The notes beneath the pieces were generated by a model, which ran no database searches, was not told where the DNA came from, and saw only the letters and a list, made by a program, of their open reading frames with translations. DNA of 64,000 nt from Impatiens glandulifera. Lineage: Eukaryota; Streptophyta; Magnoliopsida; Ericales; Balsaminaceae. Both the position numbers and the translations under genes were made by a program. Positions 12,247-23,348 of this stretch are shown one piece after another; position 1 is the first letter of the stretch; every line of letters starts with the position of its first letter. Where the stretch lies: the NCBI RefSeq assembly GCF_907164915.1, contig NC_061864.1, positions 14,143,889-14,207,888 of the forward strand, given 5' to 3'.

Positions 12247-13217
12247 TCATGGAATAAAATACATTGGATTAGGAAGTTTAAAAGATCTAATTGACATTGA
12301 AGAACCCAACAAATCACTCCATTGATCTCCAGAATTTCCCACAATCCTAAACCCATCTCTCACCATTTCTTCCCTCTTCTCAGATTTGAATGCTGTCGCA
12401 TGTTTCATATGATCCTCCCTCCCCCTATTTGTTTTTCCAACCAACCAAACAATCATCAATCAATAATGAATCTAAACAAAAACAAGAAATCAAACAAATT
12501 ACTTACCTTAATATGATCATGTCCCAATCCTGAAACCCAACTCTTTTCAAGTTTTCCACGGTTGCATCCATATAGCTTTCACTCCGACCGGTCAACAAGA
12601 AAACCCTAAATCCAACTTTCAAAACCTCCTCATAAAGAATCAAACTGGGTTTTATTGCTGGTGCCATCCCCTTCTCAACCCATTTGTTAAATTCCACTCG
12701 ATCAAAAATCTCCAACCTAATTAAACAATCTTAATTAAAACATCAAAAGATTCGACCTTTAACTAATAATGCAACAATCGAATCCTTACCCATAACCATG
12801 TTCTTCGTAATATGGAAGATTAGAAAGAAGAGTCTCATCGATGTCGAAAATCCAAGCATCTTTTCCATCCTCATTCAATTTGAAATTCTTGGCAAATGAT
12901 CCAGCTTCCTTCGAAACTCTTTCTAGATCGAATCCATAACCGCGACCTTCCATATATTCCTTCACATATTCACCGCATTCTATAGGAACTGTATCCCATG
13001 GACTCAAATTGTTTGTCTCTGCTGCAAATCTCCAACTTGTACACTCCAATCGAAGCTCTTCTTCATCAGATCCTGCCTTGTTCGATTGAAATTCGACCAT
13101 TTCTGGGTACTGGATTATCAATGGTCTAGGAAGAGGGTGAGAATCTAACCCATCGTGACCACATGCAAGAACCGTCATGGTCAGGGTCAAGAAAAGGAAA
13201 ACCCAGATCAGTTTCAT
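12247..13217 (-). CDS. Secreted HAD class-B acid phosphatase (vegetative storage protein-like), 3 exons
   Basis: Exons on the minus strand are 13217-12790, 12716-12507 and 12424-12247, all with GT-AG borders and matching phase, giving 271 residues. Residues 1-19 form a hydrophobic signal peptide (MKLIWVFLFLTLTMTVLA). The HAD nucleophile motif is at 125-129 (DIDET), followed by LLTGRSE in exon 2 and the acidic motif IVGNSGDQWSD in exon 3. This order is diagnostic of the plant HAD subfamily IIIB acid phosphatases, which hydrolyse phosphomonoesters in the vacuole or apoplast; soybean and Arabidopsis vegetative storage proteins belong here. The catalytic first Asp is present, so it is probably an active enzyme and not only a storage protein; this last point is inference. 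The start is the first ATG, immediately before the signal peptide. Confidence 0.94.
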
Positions 13218-13510
13218 GATTGTGGGAGAAATTGGAGAAAAAAAGGAAACCCTAAAACAGATTGGTAACAGCAGGGAATCAGAGTAACGTGAGAGTGAAG
13301 GAAAATTACAGGAAGAATTGTGAAATTTCTAACACGAAACCTGTTGGAGACCAAATTTGCAAGGAGAGTATTAAATTTTATTCTTTCTTTTTGACCATTT
13401 CCTGGTTATGGACGGTGGTGGGGAGACATATTCAGACAGAGACATACATACAAACAATCAGAGGAGAAATGAACTTAACGGATCGTGACGACAACTTCTT
13501 CATAAGTTAA

Positions 13511-16065
13511 TTACTTCAATAGATGATACAACCAAAAACAACAAAAATCCATGGTCTTGTTCTAACTTAGGTTTTGGACCAATCATTATATTCAACTTAA
13601 AGAAAGTGATCATTTTCAAAACATGACTCTAATTAGTTTGTTTGAGTTTTAAAAATGATTGTTTGTTTATACAAAACTTTAACAAAAACAAAAATCTATT
13701 ACAGCAATTGTTATGTTGTAGGTCTACATAATTGTAGTGACATGACTTTACATATAAATTAATTTTTTTATTTATAAATTAATAAAGTTGATAATAAAAT
13801 TATAAAATAAAAAAATTAACTTGGCCTATGATAGTATTGATTATTAATAGTTAATAAATTTGGGCTTTATAAATACTTATTTTACTATAATTGGGCTGCT
13901 CCTAACCAAGGGGCTAATTCTAATTATGTAAGTACTAATTAACTTGCAAATTATTATTTCTTTGTATTTATGATTGTCGATTTTAGTGAATATATGGTAT
14001 TGAACTTTGTATGATTCTATAGTCATAACTTTTATTTTAATTTAAGAAATTTTAAGTATAATTAAAAATTAAACATGGGACATTTACTCTCTTAAGAACT
14101 AATTATTGATAAAAAAAAGTATAAATTTATGTTTATCAAACTAATTGAAATGTGGCTAGTAACAAATAACTTAACATATGTTAGAAAGGTGAATGAGAAA
14201 TAACTAATAAAAATAAAAGGAGCATGGATAGTCATAGCAATTTCTTTGGGATTATTTTATATTGCTAAGCCCTTTATTTCTGTGAAATAAACTAAGCCCA
14301 ATATGGTGCCTCTCAATTTATGATGATCCAGTCATAGTTAGTTCTTAATTATGGGTATTTAAAATAACATATTTTATCCAACATTATTTTTTTATTATAA
14401 AAAATAAAAGTTTATTGTTTAGACTAATATATACATACTTTTAACTTATATCAATATCCATATAATAAAAAAAATCAGAATTTACAATCCAATAGGATTA
14501 AAATAATCATTTTTTAATTAATAATATTTTTTTTAAGATCATTTAAGCAAAATAATAATGTGAAGAAAAAGAAAAGAAAAAGAAAAAAGATCAAACTTTA
14601 GAAGCATTGACTTCCCTTTACGATACAACAAAGCTGATCATATGGTTAGGCTCCCACCTTCCCAAAAATAAAAATAAAAATCTATAAGATTTAATTTTTT
14701 ACCTCATTTAATCAACTAAATTAAATTAATTTTGTAAATAACATATAAGTTAAATAAAAAAATTATTTTCCGTCAAACAACGCCCAAAACTTTGAGAGCC
14801 ACCGGTTATGTTATATCTATCAATATTTGGAAATTTTAGAACAAAACTTTTATGATAATCACTTTCACTATAGGTATTACTTATTATTATTGACATAAGA
14901 GATGGGTGAATTAGTTTTTAACATCAGATTATTTCTTCCTCTCTTTTTCCATTTTTTTTATACTTTTATTAAATTTTTAATATCCTTTATCATTGATTCT
15001 CAAGACCTAAAAAAATGATCATTTGTTCTGAAAATATATTCAAATGATAAAATATTTAGTTAGTTTTTTTATGGTTATGTTTTAATCAATACATATATTG
15101 TTTATAAGTATATTTCAAGCAAATGTTGAGTTTTAATTTTAATATACATTATTGAAAGGCAAACCAAAACTTTAAGTTATAAATAACTTAGCCTTTAGAA
15201 CAGATAAAAACATTGATGAGAATTGAGACACGCATTTTCCCTAAATTATTTGCTTATTGATAACTAATTAATAAATTAATGGTTTAATATCCTTGAACTA
15301 TTTCTAAATTTCTAAATTAAGATATTCAACACCCTTAATTAGTTTCAATTTTTTTGGAAAAAATATTTCCCCTGCAATTAATAGCCATAATTTCATTTGT
15401 TAATTTTTCTTGATAAGTGAGCAACTCATTCTCATTAAGTCCTTAATCACAAATATAAAAAATCATAATTTTGAATGTCAACAAAATAACAGTGATCTAT
15501 TTCACGGTTGCCAAACCGGGTTCAAGGCGACATCTTGTTTCACTTTATCTTGTCATGTCAACAGATAGTTTGAATAGGCATCCCGTCCTTATCTCTCAGT
15601 TTAGCTAATAGATAACTACCCGCACAACACAGGAAGCAATCAATCACAATTGATTCATTCAGTTCCGCTTTTTTTACGTCACTTTTGGGGTTCAAGTTAC
15701 ATTTAGGGAAGAACGATTATCGAGATAATTATTGATAAATTGACAAGGGAAGATAAAAGTGTGTTTTAATAGATTGGGTGAGGTTAAGGTGTATAGATAT
15801 GTTGTGTTTAGTTCACAAACTATTTATTTTTAAATAAAAAAATAATAGACTAGTAAAGATAAGGTAAATTCTCAAATGTGGAAACTTTGAATTATTTATT
15901 ATAGTAGAAAAAATGTTATTTCAAAACATTAAAGAGTGAGTCTAAAGCTATCTGGACCATTTATAAAAGTAAAAGAAAGAGACCCTAATTAAAAAAATAA
16001 ATGAAAATTTAAAATGATCAAATTTGATAAAAGTTAGAGGGCTTATTTATGAGTTTTTCAATGAA
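13511..16065. other. AT-rich intergenic DNA
   Basis: About 2.5 kb with no gene. A less AT-rich stretch at about 15480-15720 (with 'ccaaaccgggttcaaggcg') has no coding frame and no family I recognise. The right edge is the target duplication of the Mutator-like element. Confidence 0.5.
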
Positions 16066-16073
16066 AATTGTGA

Positions 16074-16222
16074 GGGAAATTTGACGAAATGACTTTAAAG
16101 ATTGGGTTATTTGCTCTGTTGGTAAATTATAATTTTTATTGCGTTCGTGGTCTTTTTATTTTTTTTTTGACGAAATTGCCCTTGTAGCGAAACGCTAAGG
16201 GACTTAGCGTTTCGCTAAGTGG
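16074..16222 (+). repeat. Left terminal inverted repeat of the Mutator-like element
   Basis: Starts with GGGAAATTTGACG directly after the target copy AATTGTGA and ends at the dyad CTTAGCG-TTT-CGCTAAG plus GTGG. It differs from the right end by a handful of substitutions and small gaps. Confidence 0.9.
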
Positions 16223-16386
16223 TAATGTGTGAAATGTCCAGATTACCCTTACTATTTAATATATCCAGCCTATTTTTTTTCATTTCTTTTTTTCTCCTTC
16301 TCTCTCTTCCCGCTCTTCTCCTCCTTCTCTCTAAACTGGGCGGTGGCAATCGGCGGCGATCGACGGCGACGGCGCAATCCACGACG

Positions 16387-16423
16387 ATGAGCTCCACGAC
16401 GAGCACAAGCACGGTTCCACTTG
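16387..16423 (+). other. Candidate 5' coding exon supplied by the transposon
   Basis: A short frame, MSSTTSTSTVPL, follows a CT-rich leader and runs into a good donor (CTTG|gtacgt, donor at 16424). Its splice phase is 1, the same as the acceptor of RIC exon 2 at 17200, so joining the two would give an uninterrupted frame that skips the broken RIC exon 1. If instead it joins the probable acceptor near 16960, the frame stops within nine codons. The donor and phase are seen; the use is conjecture. Confidence 0.3.
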
Positions 16424-16507
16424 GTACGTTTATCCTGTGATACTTTAAGTTTATTATTGATGTTTGATTTATGCATCTTCGAATCTGTTGTTTAGGGTTT
16501 ACTTTCT

Positions 16508-16570
16508 GTTTCGCTAAGTGCATAGCGTTTCGCTAAGTGCTTAGCGTTTCGCTAAGTGCTTAGCGTTTCT
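16508..16570 (+). repeat. Subterminal repeat array of the dyad motif, left side
   Basis: Three tandem copies of a 19-bp unit of the form 'tttcgctaagtgcttagcg', the same core as in the terminal repeats and, in opposite orientation, as the array at 19160-19310. Subterminal arrays of this kind often bind the transposase. Confidence 0.85.
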
Positions 16571-17048
16571 TTCTTTTTCTTGTTTGGTGTATTGAAGAAG
16601 ATTAGCTTAGTTAAATTTGTCATGAGGAAGAAGATAGAGATGGATTAGTGTCGTAATGCAGGGATTAGTTGCAGAAGAAGAAGTAGGAACAATTATTGCT
16701 TCTCTTGGTGTTTAGAATCAAAGGTAGTATCTTTTTCTAGCTAGGCCAATGTTTGTTTTTTATTCCATGATTGGATGAATCATTCATGAATATATACCAA
16801 GCTCCTTCTGCGGGCAAGTTACCGTTGCAAGAAGCATCATTTCTCCTGCAATTTTACAACTTTTTGTGGCTATTATTCATGGACATTGTTTATGTTATTG
16901 AGTTTGATTCTTAACTTTTGATGAGAAAAAGGGGTTAAAATATGTTCTGTTTTTGACAGGCAGGCCGAAGAACCTCCTTTTGTGAAGGAATTAGGGACTG
17001 ATTGCTCTTTTGTCCTGAGGATTGGAGCTTTCAGTCCGTATCATATCA

Positions 17049-17839
17049 ATGGCAACCAAAATCAAAGGGATCCGTAAATGATTTAAATATATATCACAAA
17101 TCTTTGGTAATTCCTGCATTCAAATTGCAAACCCTCTTTTCTTTTTCTTTTCTCCCTTTTATCATAAGTCACAATAATGATCAAGAATTCTTCTTGCAGT
17201 TGTGAAGGATCGTGAGTTGGATATTGGGTATCCAACAGACGTGAAACATGTGTCACATATTGGCTGGGATGGATCCACTGGTAATGCTCCCGGTTGGGTA
17301 TGTTCTAATTCTTTCTCAATTTGTGTAAATTCAACTTCAATTATTGTCCTTTAATTTGATGATGATATGATGATGATGATGATGATGATATAGATGAACG
17401 AATTCAAGACATCGTCTGATTTCTCGACAACCTCCATAGACAACATTCATGAGCTAAGAGGCGGTTCCAGTTCCATAATCTCGTCAACATGGGCGTCTCA
17501 AGGTTTGAAAAAACAAATAATTCTAGTTTGATTGATGACTTGATTTAAGGAACATATTTGATTTTGAATCCATATTTGTTTACTTTCTCTTTTCTGGTGG
17601 GATATATAGATTTTGAATCCATGGACAGCCAACCAGTAGCTGATATATTCAAAGACACGCCACCAATGGATATGCCAGATATTCCTAAGAAGCAAAAACG
17701 GAAGAAATCGAAGTCAAGTTCCTCATCGTCGACGTCTACATCCGCATCTTCGTCAAGATCGTCTCGAGCAATTGCAAAATTGAAGGCTAAATTCGTCGAT
17801 GAAACTGGCAGACAAGAAAACAGAGATGTTGTGTTATAA
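17049..17839 (+). pseudogene. Captured ROP-interactive CRIB-motif gene (RIC-like), stop at codon 11
   Basis: Exons at 17049-17106, 17200-17297, 17394-17502 and 17610-17839 join in phase with GT-AG borders. They would give a RIC protein of about 164 residues, a plant effector that binds active ROP GTPases at the plasma membrane. The start reads MATKIKGIRK, then TGA (17079-17081), then FKYISQIF; from memory the family has RKGFKYISQIF, so a Gly codon (GGA) has become TGA. Exon 2 has an intact CRIB motif ([17 protein letters not shown]), exon 3 the following WMNEFK segment, and exon 4 a Lys/Ser-rich tail. The introns are kept, so the gene was captured as DNA and not as a retrocopy. It lies wholly inside the Mutator-like element. 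A chimeric transcript that skips exon 1 could still be coding (see 16387). Confidence 0.85.
17357..17390 (+). repeat. GAT microsatellite in RIC-like intron 2
   Basis: A run of GAT/ATG units just before the acceptor of exon 3; a simple repeat inside the intron. Confidence 0.85.
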
Positions 17840-18059
17840 AAGAAGATACCATGCACCCCTTTTAACTAAACCTTAATATTTTGACCAACAGATGAAGTGT
17901 TTGCAAGAACAAGGATTGATGAAAATTGTCAATGTTTTATATATTGTTGTAAATGCTCTAATGTTTTCGGTTGCACAAAGAGCCAGAGCTTTAATCATCA
18001 TTTGTCTCCACTAAAATTGAAAATAAACATTTAAGCCTTCCTCCATCAAAATTTCAGCA

Positions 18060-18088
18060 CGCGTTTCGCTAAGTGCTTAGCATTTCGA
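18060..18088 (+). repeat. Isolated copy of the dyad motif
   Basis: A single 'gtttcgctaagtgcttagc' unit in the centre-right of the Mutator-like element, downstream of the RIC-like exons. Confidence 0.75.
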
Positions 18089-18922
18089 AATGGATATATT
18101 GAACCCTATTTATTATTATTATTATTATTATTATGCATTGTTAAGCTATCTAGAGATTTTCTCATCTCTTTTGAAGATTATACATAATACAAAGGATATG
18201 TTAAACATTTTCAACTAATAAGTACTTCACTAATAAACTAATAAAGATTATTTGTTTATTTGTATCAATTACTGTAAATAAGTACTTCACTAATAAACTA
18301 TAAATACCTTTATAGGGTACCTCTTGAGCTTGATTATACTAGTCTCGAGGTACTTTTAGTATATTTTTTCACGGGTAATGATATTTGTATCAAAACCGAC
18401 CCGATAGTAGAAATAAGGTGTCACGAAGAGTACCTTTTGAATCTTAAAGAGATCACGACGACTAAATCCCCATCATAAAATCACAGTTAATATAGTGATA
18501 TATTTGTGGTTTGTTTTGGATATTTATAGTCTATTTTCTCACGTCTTACAATAACTAATATACTTTTTAAGAGTAAACTCTAGAATTTGTTTTTAATCAT
18601 ATATAAAAACAATCAAAATAAAAAGATGATGAATGTCAAAAGTACTGAAAAAATGAACACGATATATTAATGCCACAAGAAGCACACAAGTTAAAACAAT
18701 TATATCTACATAGTCAAGTTTAGTTTAGTTGTCTCTAGCAACCTTATAAAAAGAAAGAACATGAACTGTATGTATTTGCTGCAACAAACAGCAAAACATC
18801 GTCACCATCTTAATCTTAAGTAGCATTCACACACACATAACTAATAATAATAATACATCATTTCATCCATCCCGATCTAAACAAAGAGTCTTCATCATAA
18901 AGGTAACAATAAGTCGCAAAGC

Positions 18923-19003
18923 TTAGTATCTGTACTCATGGGAGTGATGATCTTCAAAAAATGGATTATAATTATCGCTCATCATCTTTGACTCCTTATC
19001 AGT
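18923..19003 (-). pseudogene. Possible second captured fragment: a terminal coding exon
   Basis: On the minus strand an acceptor (catatgatgcag) is followed by an 81-bp frame that begins TDKESKMMSDNYNPFF, continues with EDHHSHEYRY and ends in TAA. The codon content is normal for a plant C terminus and unlike the surrounding AT-rich DNA. I do not recognise the family. With the GGC-rich leader at 19575-19665 it suggests that a second gene was captured in the opposite direction. Confidence 0.35.
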
Positions 19004-19159
19004 CTGCATCATATGCAAGAGATTTCAGTGAAATTTTCAATTAGTTGCATAAAACATTTTTTTCATACCCTTATCCGAACAAGGTCTAAAAAAGAAACGC
19101 CGTTGCGGGGATAACATATAATAACAAAAACAATTCTTTACAACTAAAGAAACAAAAAT

Positions 19160-19310
19160 GTAAGCACTTAGCGAAACGGTAAACACTTAGCGAAACGGTA
19201 AGCACTTAGCGAAACGGTAAGCACTTAGCGAAACGGTAAGCACTTAGCGAAACGATAAGCACTTAGCGAAACGATAAGCACTTAGCGAAACGATAAGTAC
19301 TTAACGAATC
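19160..19310 (-). repeat. Subterminal tandem array, right side (19-bp unit, about 8 copies)
   Basis: Seven near-perfect and one degenerate copy of 'taagcacttagcgaaacgg', giving a strict 19-bp period. The unit is the reverse complement of the unit at 16508-16570 and contains half of the terminal dyad. There are no spacers between units, so this is a tandem transposon repeat. Confidence 0.95.
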
Positions 19311-19574
19311 TTCCCTGAAACAGAACCAATATGAACCAAATAAGAACAGGTTAAATCGAAAGGTTTGAAATGAAGATAAGATAATGGAAACATTAACATA
19401 AATCGAATTAGGTTAAGGTTTGAAATAAAGATCTTCTTCTCCTTTTTTCTTCGACCTTCAAATCCTTATAATCCTTCACCTGCATGCAAAATAAGTTTAG
19501 GGTTAGAGTTTGAAATGAAGATCTTGTAAATAAAAACATAAATCGATTTAGGTTAGAGTTTGAAATCAAGATCA

Positions 19575-19650
19575 TGTAAACTCCGCTGCCTCCGTCGCCG
19601 TAGCCGCCGCCTCCGTCGCCGTAGCCGCCGCCTCCGTCGCCGCCGTCAAA
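19575..19650 (-). repeat. GC-rich 21-bp tandem repeat inside the transposon
   Basis: About three copies of a 21-bp unit based on 'cctccgtcgccgtagccgcc'. On the minus strand it could encode Gly/Tyr/Asp-rich peptide, but an in-frame stop lies just upstream, so no gene is called. Together with the CT-rich stretch at 19650-19690 it looks like a transcribed leader on the minus strand. Confidence 0.75.
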
Positions 19651-19731
19651 GAAAGAACAAGAGAAGAGAGGGAAGAGAGAGAAAGAAAATGAATGAAATG
19701 GAAAAATTAGAGTATTTATACTAAACCTAAT

Positions 19732-19879
19732 CCACTTAGCGAAACGCTAAGTCCCTTAGCGTTTCGCTACAAGGGCAATTTCGTCAAAAAAAAATAAAAA
19801 GACCACGAATGCAATTAAATTTATAATTTACCACCAACTCAAATAACCCAATCTTTAAGGTTATTTCGTCAAATTTCCC
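19732..19879 (-). repeat. Right terminal inverted repeat of the Mutator-like element
   Basis: Reverse complement of the left end; it ends in CAAATTTCCC immediately before the second target copy AATTGTGA (19880-19887). Confidence 0.9.
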
Positions 19880-19887
19880 AATTGTGA

Positions 19888-22800
19888 ACACACGTTAGAT
19901 AAAATTAAAATATTACTTTTTAAATATATTTTATAATATTAATTTATATAAGATAATGACTATATATATTAACCAGTTTAAATAATCTTAATTCGCTATA
20001 ATAGTAGTTTTGTTTTTATTAATGGAGGAGGAACAAATAGTCTTTTTGTACACAAATATAAGATTTTCATTAGTTATTACATAAGTCACCGGAAAATCAA
20101 CCCACTTTATAATTATTATTGTTTGACTATAAACATAGAATAATATTAATCATAATAATATTCCTACCCACGAAAAATAAAATGTAGCTTTTATTGACCA
20201 AGACTAAAAAGATTAATATTTTTTTAAAGGTTAAAAAAAGGATTATTCTACCCACAGAAAAAAAACATAAATAATGTCCTTTACAAGAAAAATGTTCTTT
20301 CATTCATTCAATTAATAAAAACAACAATTACAATCCAAAAACAAAATCACTGCCTTAGGCGGTTTGATATAGTTTATTTGATTTATTTGTTTGAATTGAA
20401 AAAGTTAATCTTCTCTAGCAGTTTTAATTTAAAACTTTTTTAGTAATAATAGAAAATGTTACATTTAATTAATCTTTTAGACATGACTTTTGACCTTTAT
20501 AAATTTTTAAGTAAAATCTATATATATTTTGTGATATTTATTTCTAACCAACATACCATTCTATTTATCCATGAAAATATTTTTCTTTTATTTTTAAAAT
20601 TTAAAATGAAAAAAAATATTAATTCAATCAATTTCAAACTTAAATATTTATTTTTAACCTCAAAATAATCGATATCAAATATTACAGACAAACAGACAAA
20701 CAAACACAATAAGGCCTTATGGATTGCCCTGTTATTTAAATAAATTTCATTATAGGTTATACATTTTTTAATTATTTGAATAATTTTTTATATAGTATTA
20801 ATATAAATAAAAAATCAAATATATTTTTTTAATTAAGAATACTTTTTTTTATATAGAATTAATATATAATAAAAAAATAAAAATATTTTAATTAAGAATT
20901 TGAATAATATGATTAATAAAAAGTGAATAAAAGATGAAAAATTATTCAAATAATACAATTCAAACAAAGCCTAAGGTATTTACTAAGAAAGTCATAAAAA
21001 TAATAAAATGTTTTTTCAATACCCGCTGACATACGCTATAATTGCAATATAAATCACATACTCTCACATTCAATAAATTAATTCTATCATTAATGTCAAT
21101 AATACACAATATAAGTAGGTATGATCTTGGGTTTTTTACATTTTTAAAAAATTTGTAGTCACTATCATTCATATTACACCAAATTATTTAATTTATAAAT
21201 TAAGATATTTTTATTTTACTTTTATTAAATATAAAATAACATTCAGTAATTTATTTTACAAAATATTTAAATATTTATTTTTCAAACAAATTTATAAAAT
21301 TCCTAAAATAAAAATAAAACTACAAAATCTAAGATCAAACAAGTCCCCTATTCAATTCCATTCTAACATAAATATTAATATTAAAAAAATGTAAGATGTG
21401 ACAAAATTAAAAATTAATTTGAGATATTAAGATTGATTTTTCAAATGTGGATTTTTAGATTTAGAAATAAAATATTTTTAGATTTCTTTAGAAAACTTTG
21501 ATCTTCTCTTTTGATATAAAACAAAACAATTTTATATTTACAATTTCTTTCATAGAATAAAAATACTTATAAAACATATGGTGAGAGTTAAATAAAAATA
21601 TTTAACAAAACAAAAACTTGATATGAAAAATAAAACAAAAAGGTGGATGTAAACTTATTTTGTACAAATGTGTTATGTATAGATCTTTCTAAAGTAACAA
21701 TAATTATGATATGCTTTAATTTAATTGGACTTTATCATCATTAAAAGTAAGATTATTTTAAGTTAATAAATCACCATAAAATCATGAGAATGAAAAATCA
21801 TTCATTTTTTATTCTCAATTCTCTAATAACTTCAAATGAAACATTCAAATTCATTGAGTTTAGAAAGAAAAAATATATATATTTAGTTTATAAATACTAA
21901 AATAATAATAATAATAAATAAATATTTAACCTTCAATAATATTGTGATAATATTAAAATAATATTTATAATAATTATTATAAATTAGTATTTTCTCACCT
22001 TATAAGTTAATTTATTGAATATTTTATTGTTTTTTAAAATTATTTATTAATACTGTGTTTAAAATGCACAACAATTAAATATTTTATCTGAAATTTATTT
22101 CAAATATATAAAAATAATATAATTTAAATAAATAGTATTATTGTATTACTAATTTCCTAATAAATAAAATTGAAAATAAAAAATTTATTGTTGAACAAGA
22201 AATTTCAACCAAACAAGTGTTAGTGACATATTGTGGGAATAGTCTCTTATTATTGTTAAAAGTCAAGAGTCTCTCCTTATTTATTATATTGAACTTGTTT
22301 AGTTTTAAATAAAATATTTTTCAAATAATAGGAATAGTATTTCAGTTCAGGTGTTTTAAATCTTAATCAAACTCATAATTTTTAATCATTTATACCTTCT
22401 CACTTAAACCATTTACTAGTTTGAGTTTTTAATTATACACTAAGAATGAAAAATAAAATAAAATAAAAAGAATTATTCAAAAAAGTTATTATTATTATTT
22501 TTTTTAATTTAGTTTTTTCCTGTTGTTTTGAACAGTTTATTCTTTTTATAAAAAAAATAAACAAGCAAGACTTTAATCAGGCAAACAAAATCATTTTTCC
22601 TTGGAGTGAGCTTAGTCTTACTAGATTTTTTTTTATCTTACAATTAACACCATGTTTTTTTTAATTATTTATTTTAGGCATGATTTTTGATTAAATTAAT
22701 TGAACATTTTATTTTAAATGATGTTGATAATTACTAATTACATTAAGATTATTAAATATTATAAATTATTTTAATATATTAAAATTTATATTTTGTAATA

Positions 22801-23348
22801 AACCATGATTAAATTTTAACACTTATTAGCAAGAAGCAAACTATTTTACACATAAATTAAGGATTCAAAACTTTAGTTACAATTCAAGATTCTAAACATA
22901 TTTTTCAATGAGAGTGATCATGTGTCATTTTAGAAAAATAAAATTAGAATTGACAATCAATTCTAAATATAATTCTACAAAATTGATATTCAATTATCAA
23001 CCAATTCATATATTTAAAAATAATAAAATTATACTTTAATTTAAATTCTTATATTTAAAAAATAATATAATAAAACAATTTAATTATATATTACCATATT
23101 AATAAAATATTGATTTTATACACGTTATTAAAATATTTCAAATATTAAGAGTTTGAGTTTGTCTAAGATTATATTTAATTTATAAATTAAAAAAAAAAAT
23201 CAATTCAATAAATCAAAAAAGTTTTTTTTTTTAAATATATAAAACTATAATTTTAAGCTTAAAAATGAAATGGAGAGTAATATTTAAATTCTATCATAAT
23301 TAAAATTGGAATTACAACTCAAAGTTTAACGATCATTTTTTTTTTCCG
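19888..23348. other. AT-rich intergenic DNA
   Basis: About 3.5 kb without a supported gene. A segment at about 20710-20980 has loosely inverted ends ('aaggccttatggattg' and 'caaacaaagccta') and is probably another diverged Tourist- or hAT-like MITE. The short frames at 20456-20709 and 20960-21172 are AT-rich chance frames. Confidence 0.5.

Larger units (their letters stand above)
16074..19879. mobile_element. Gene-carrying Mutator-like element (Pack-MULE type), 3.8 kb
   Basis: Positions 16074-16222 and 19732-19879 are near-identical inverted copies of about 149 bp. They begin GGGAAATTTGACGAAAT and end at a perfect 17-bp dyad, CTTAGCG-TTT-CGCTAAG. The element is flanked by the 8-bp direct repeat AATTGTGA (16066-16073 and 19880-19887). 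Long inverted ends with an 8-11 bp duplication are the hallmark of plant Mutator-like elements, and the lack of any transposase frame makes it non-autonomous. Inside are: a CT-rich leader and short exon candidate; the exons of a RIC gene with its introns; arrays of the dyad motif on both sides; a possible second captured exon; and a GGC-rich repeat. High similarity of the two ends implies fairly recent movement. hAT elements also make 8-bp duplications, but their ends are short, so I favour Mutator. Confidence 0.85.

Noticed and set aside
12322..12516. 64-codon plus-strand frame
   Set aside because: Antisense to acid phosphatase exon 3 and its intron.
16215..16523. Minus-strand frames opposite the transposon leader
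   Set aside because: Open only because of CT/GA-rich composition; the leader and donor are on the plus strand.
19160..19310. Regular 19-bp repeat that could be mistaken for a CRISPR array
   Set aside because: The units abut without spacers, the host is a plant, and the unit is the transposon's own terminal motif.
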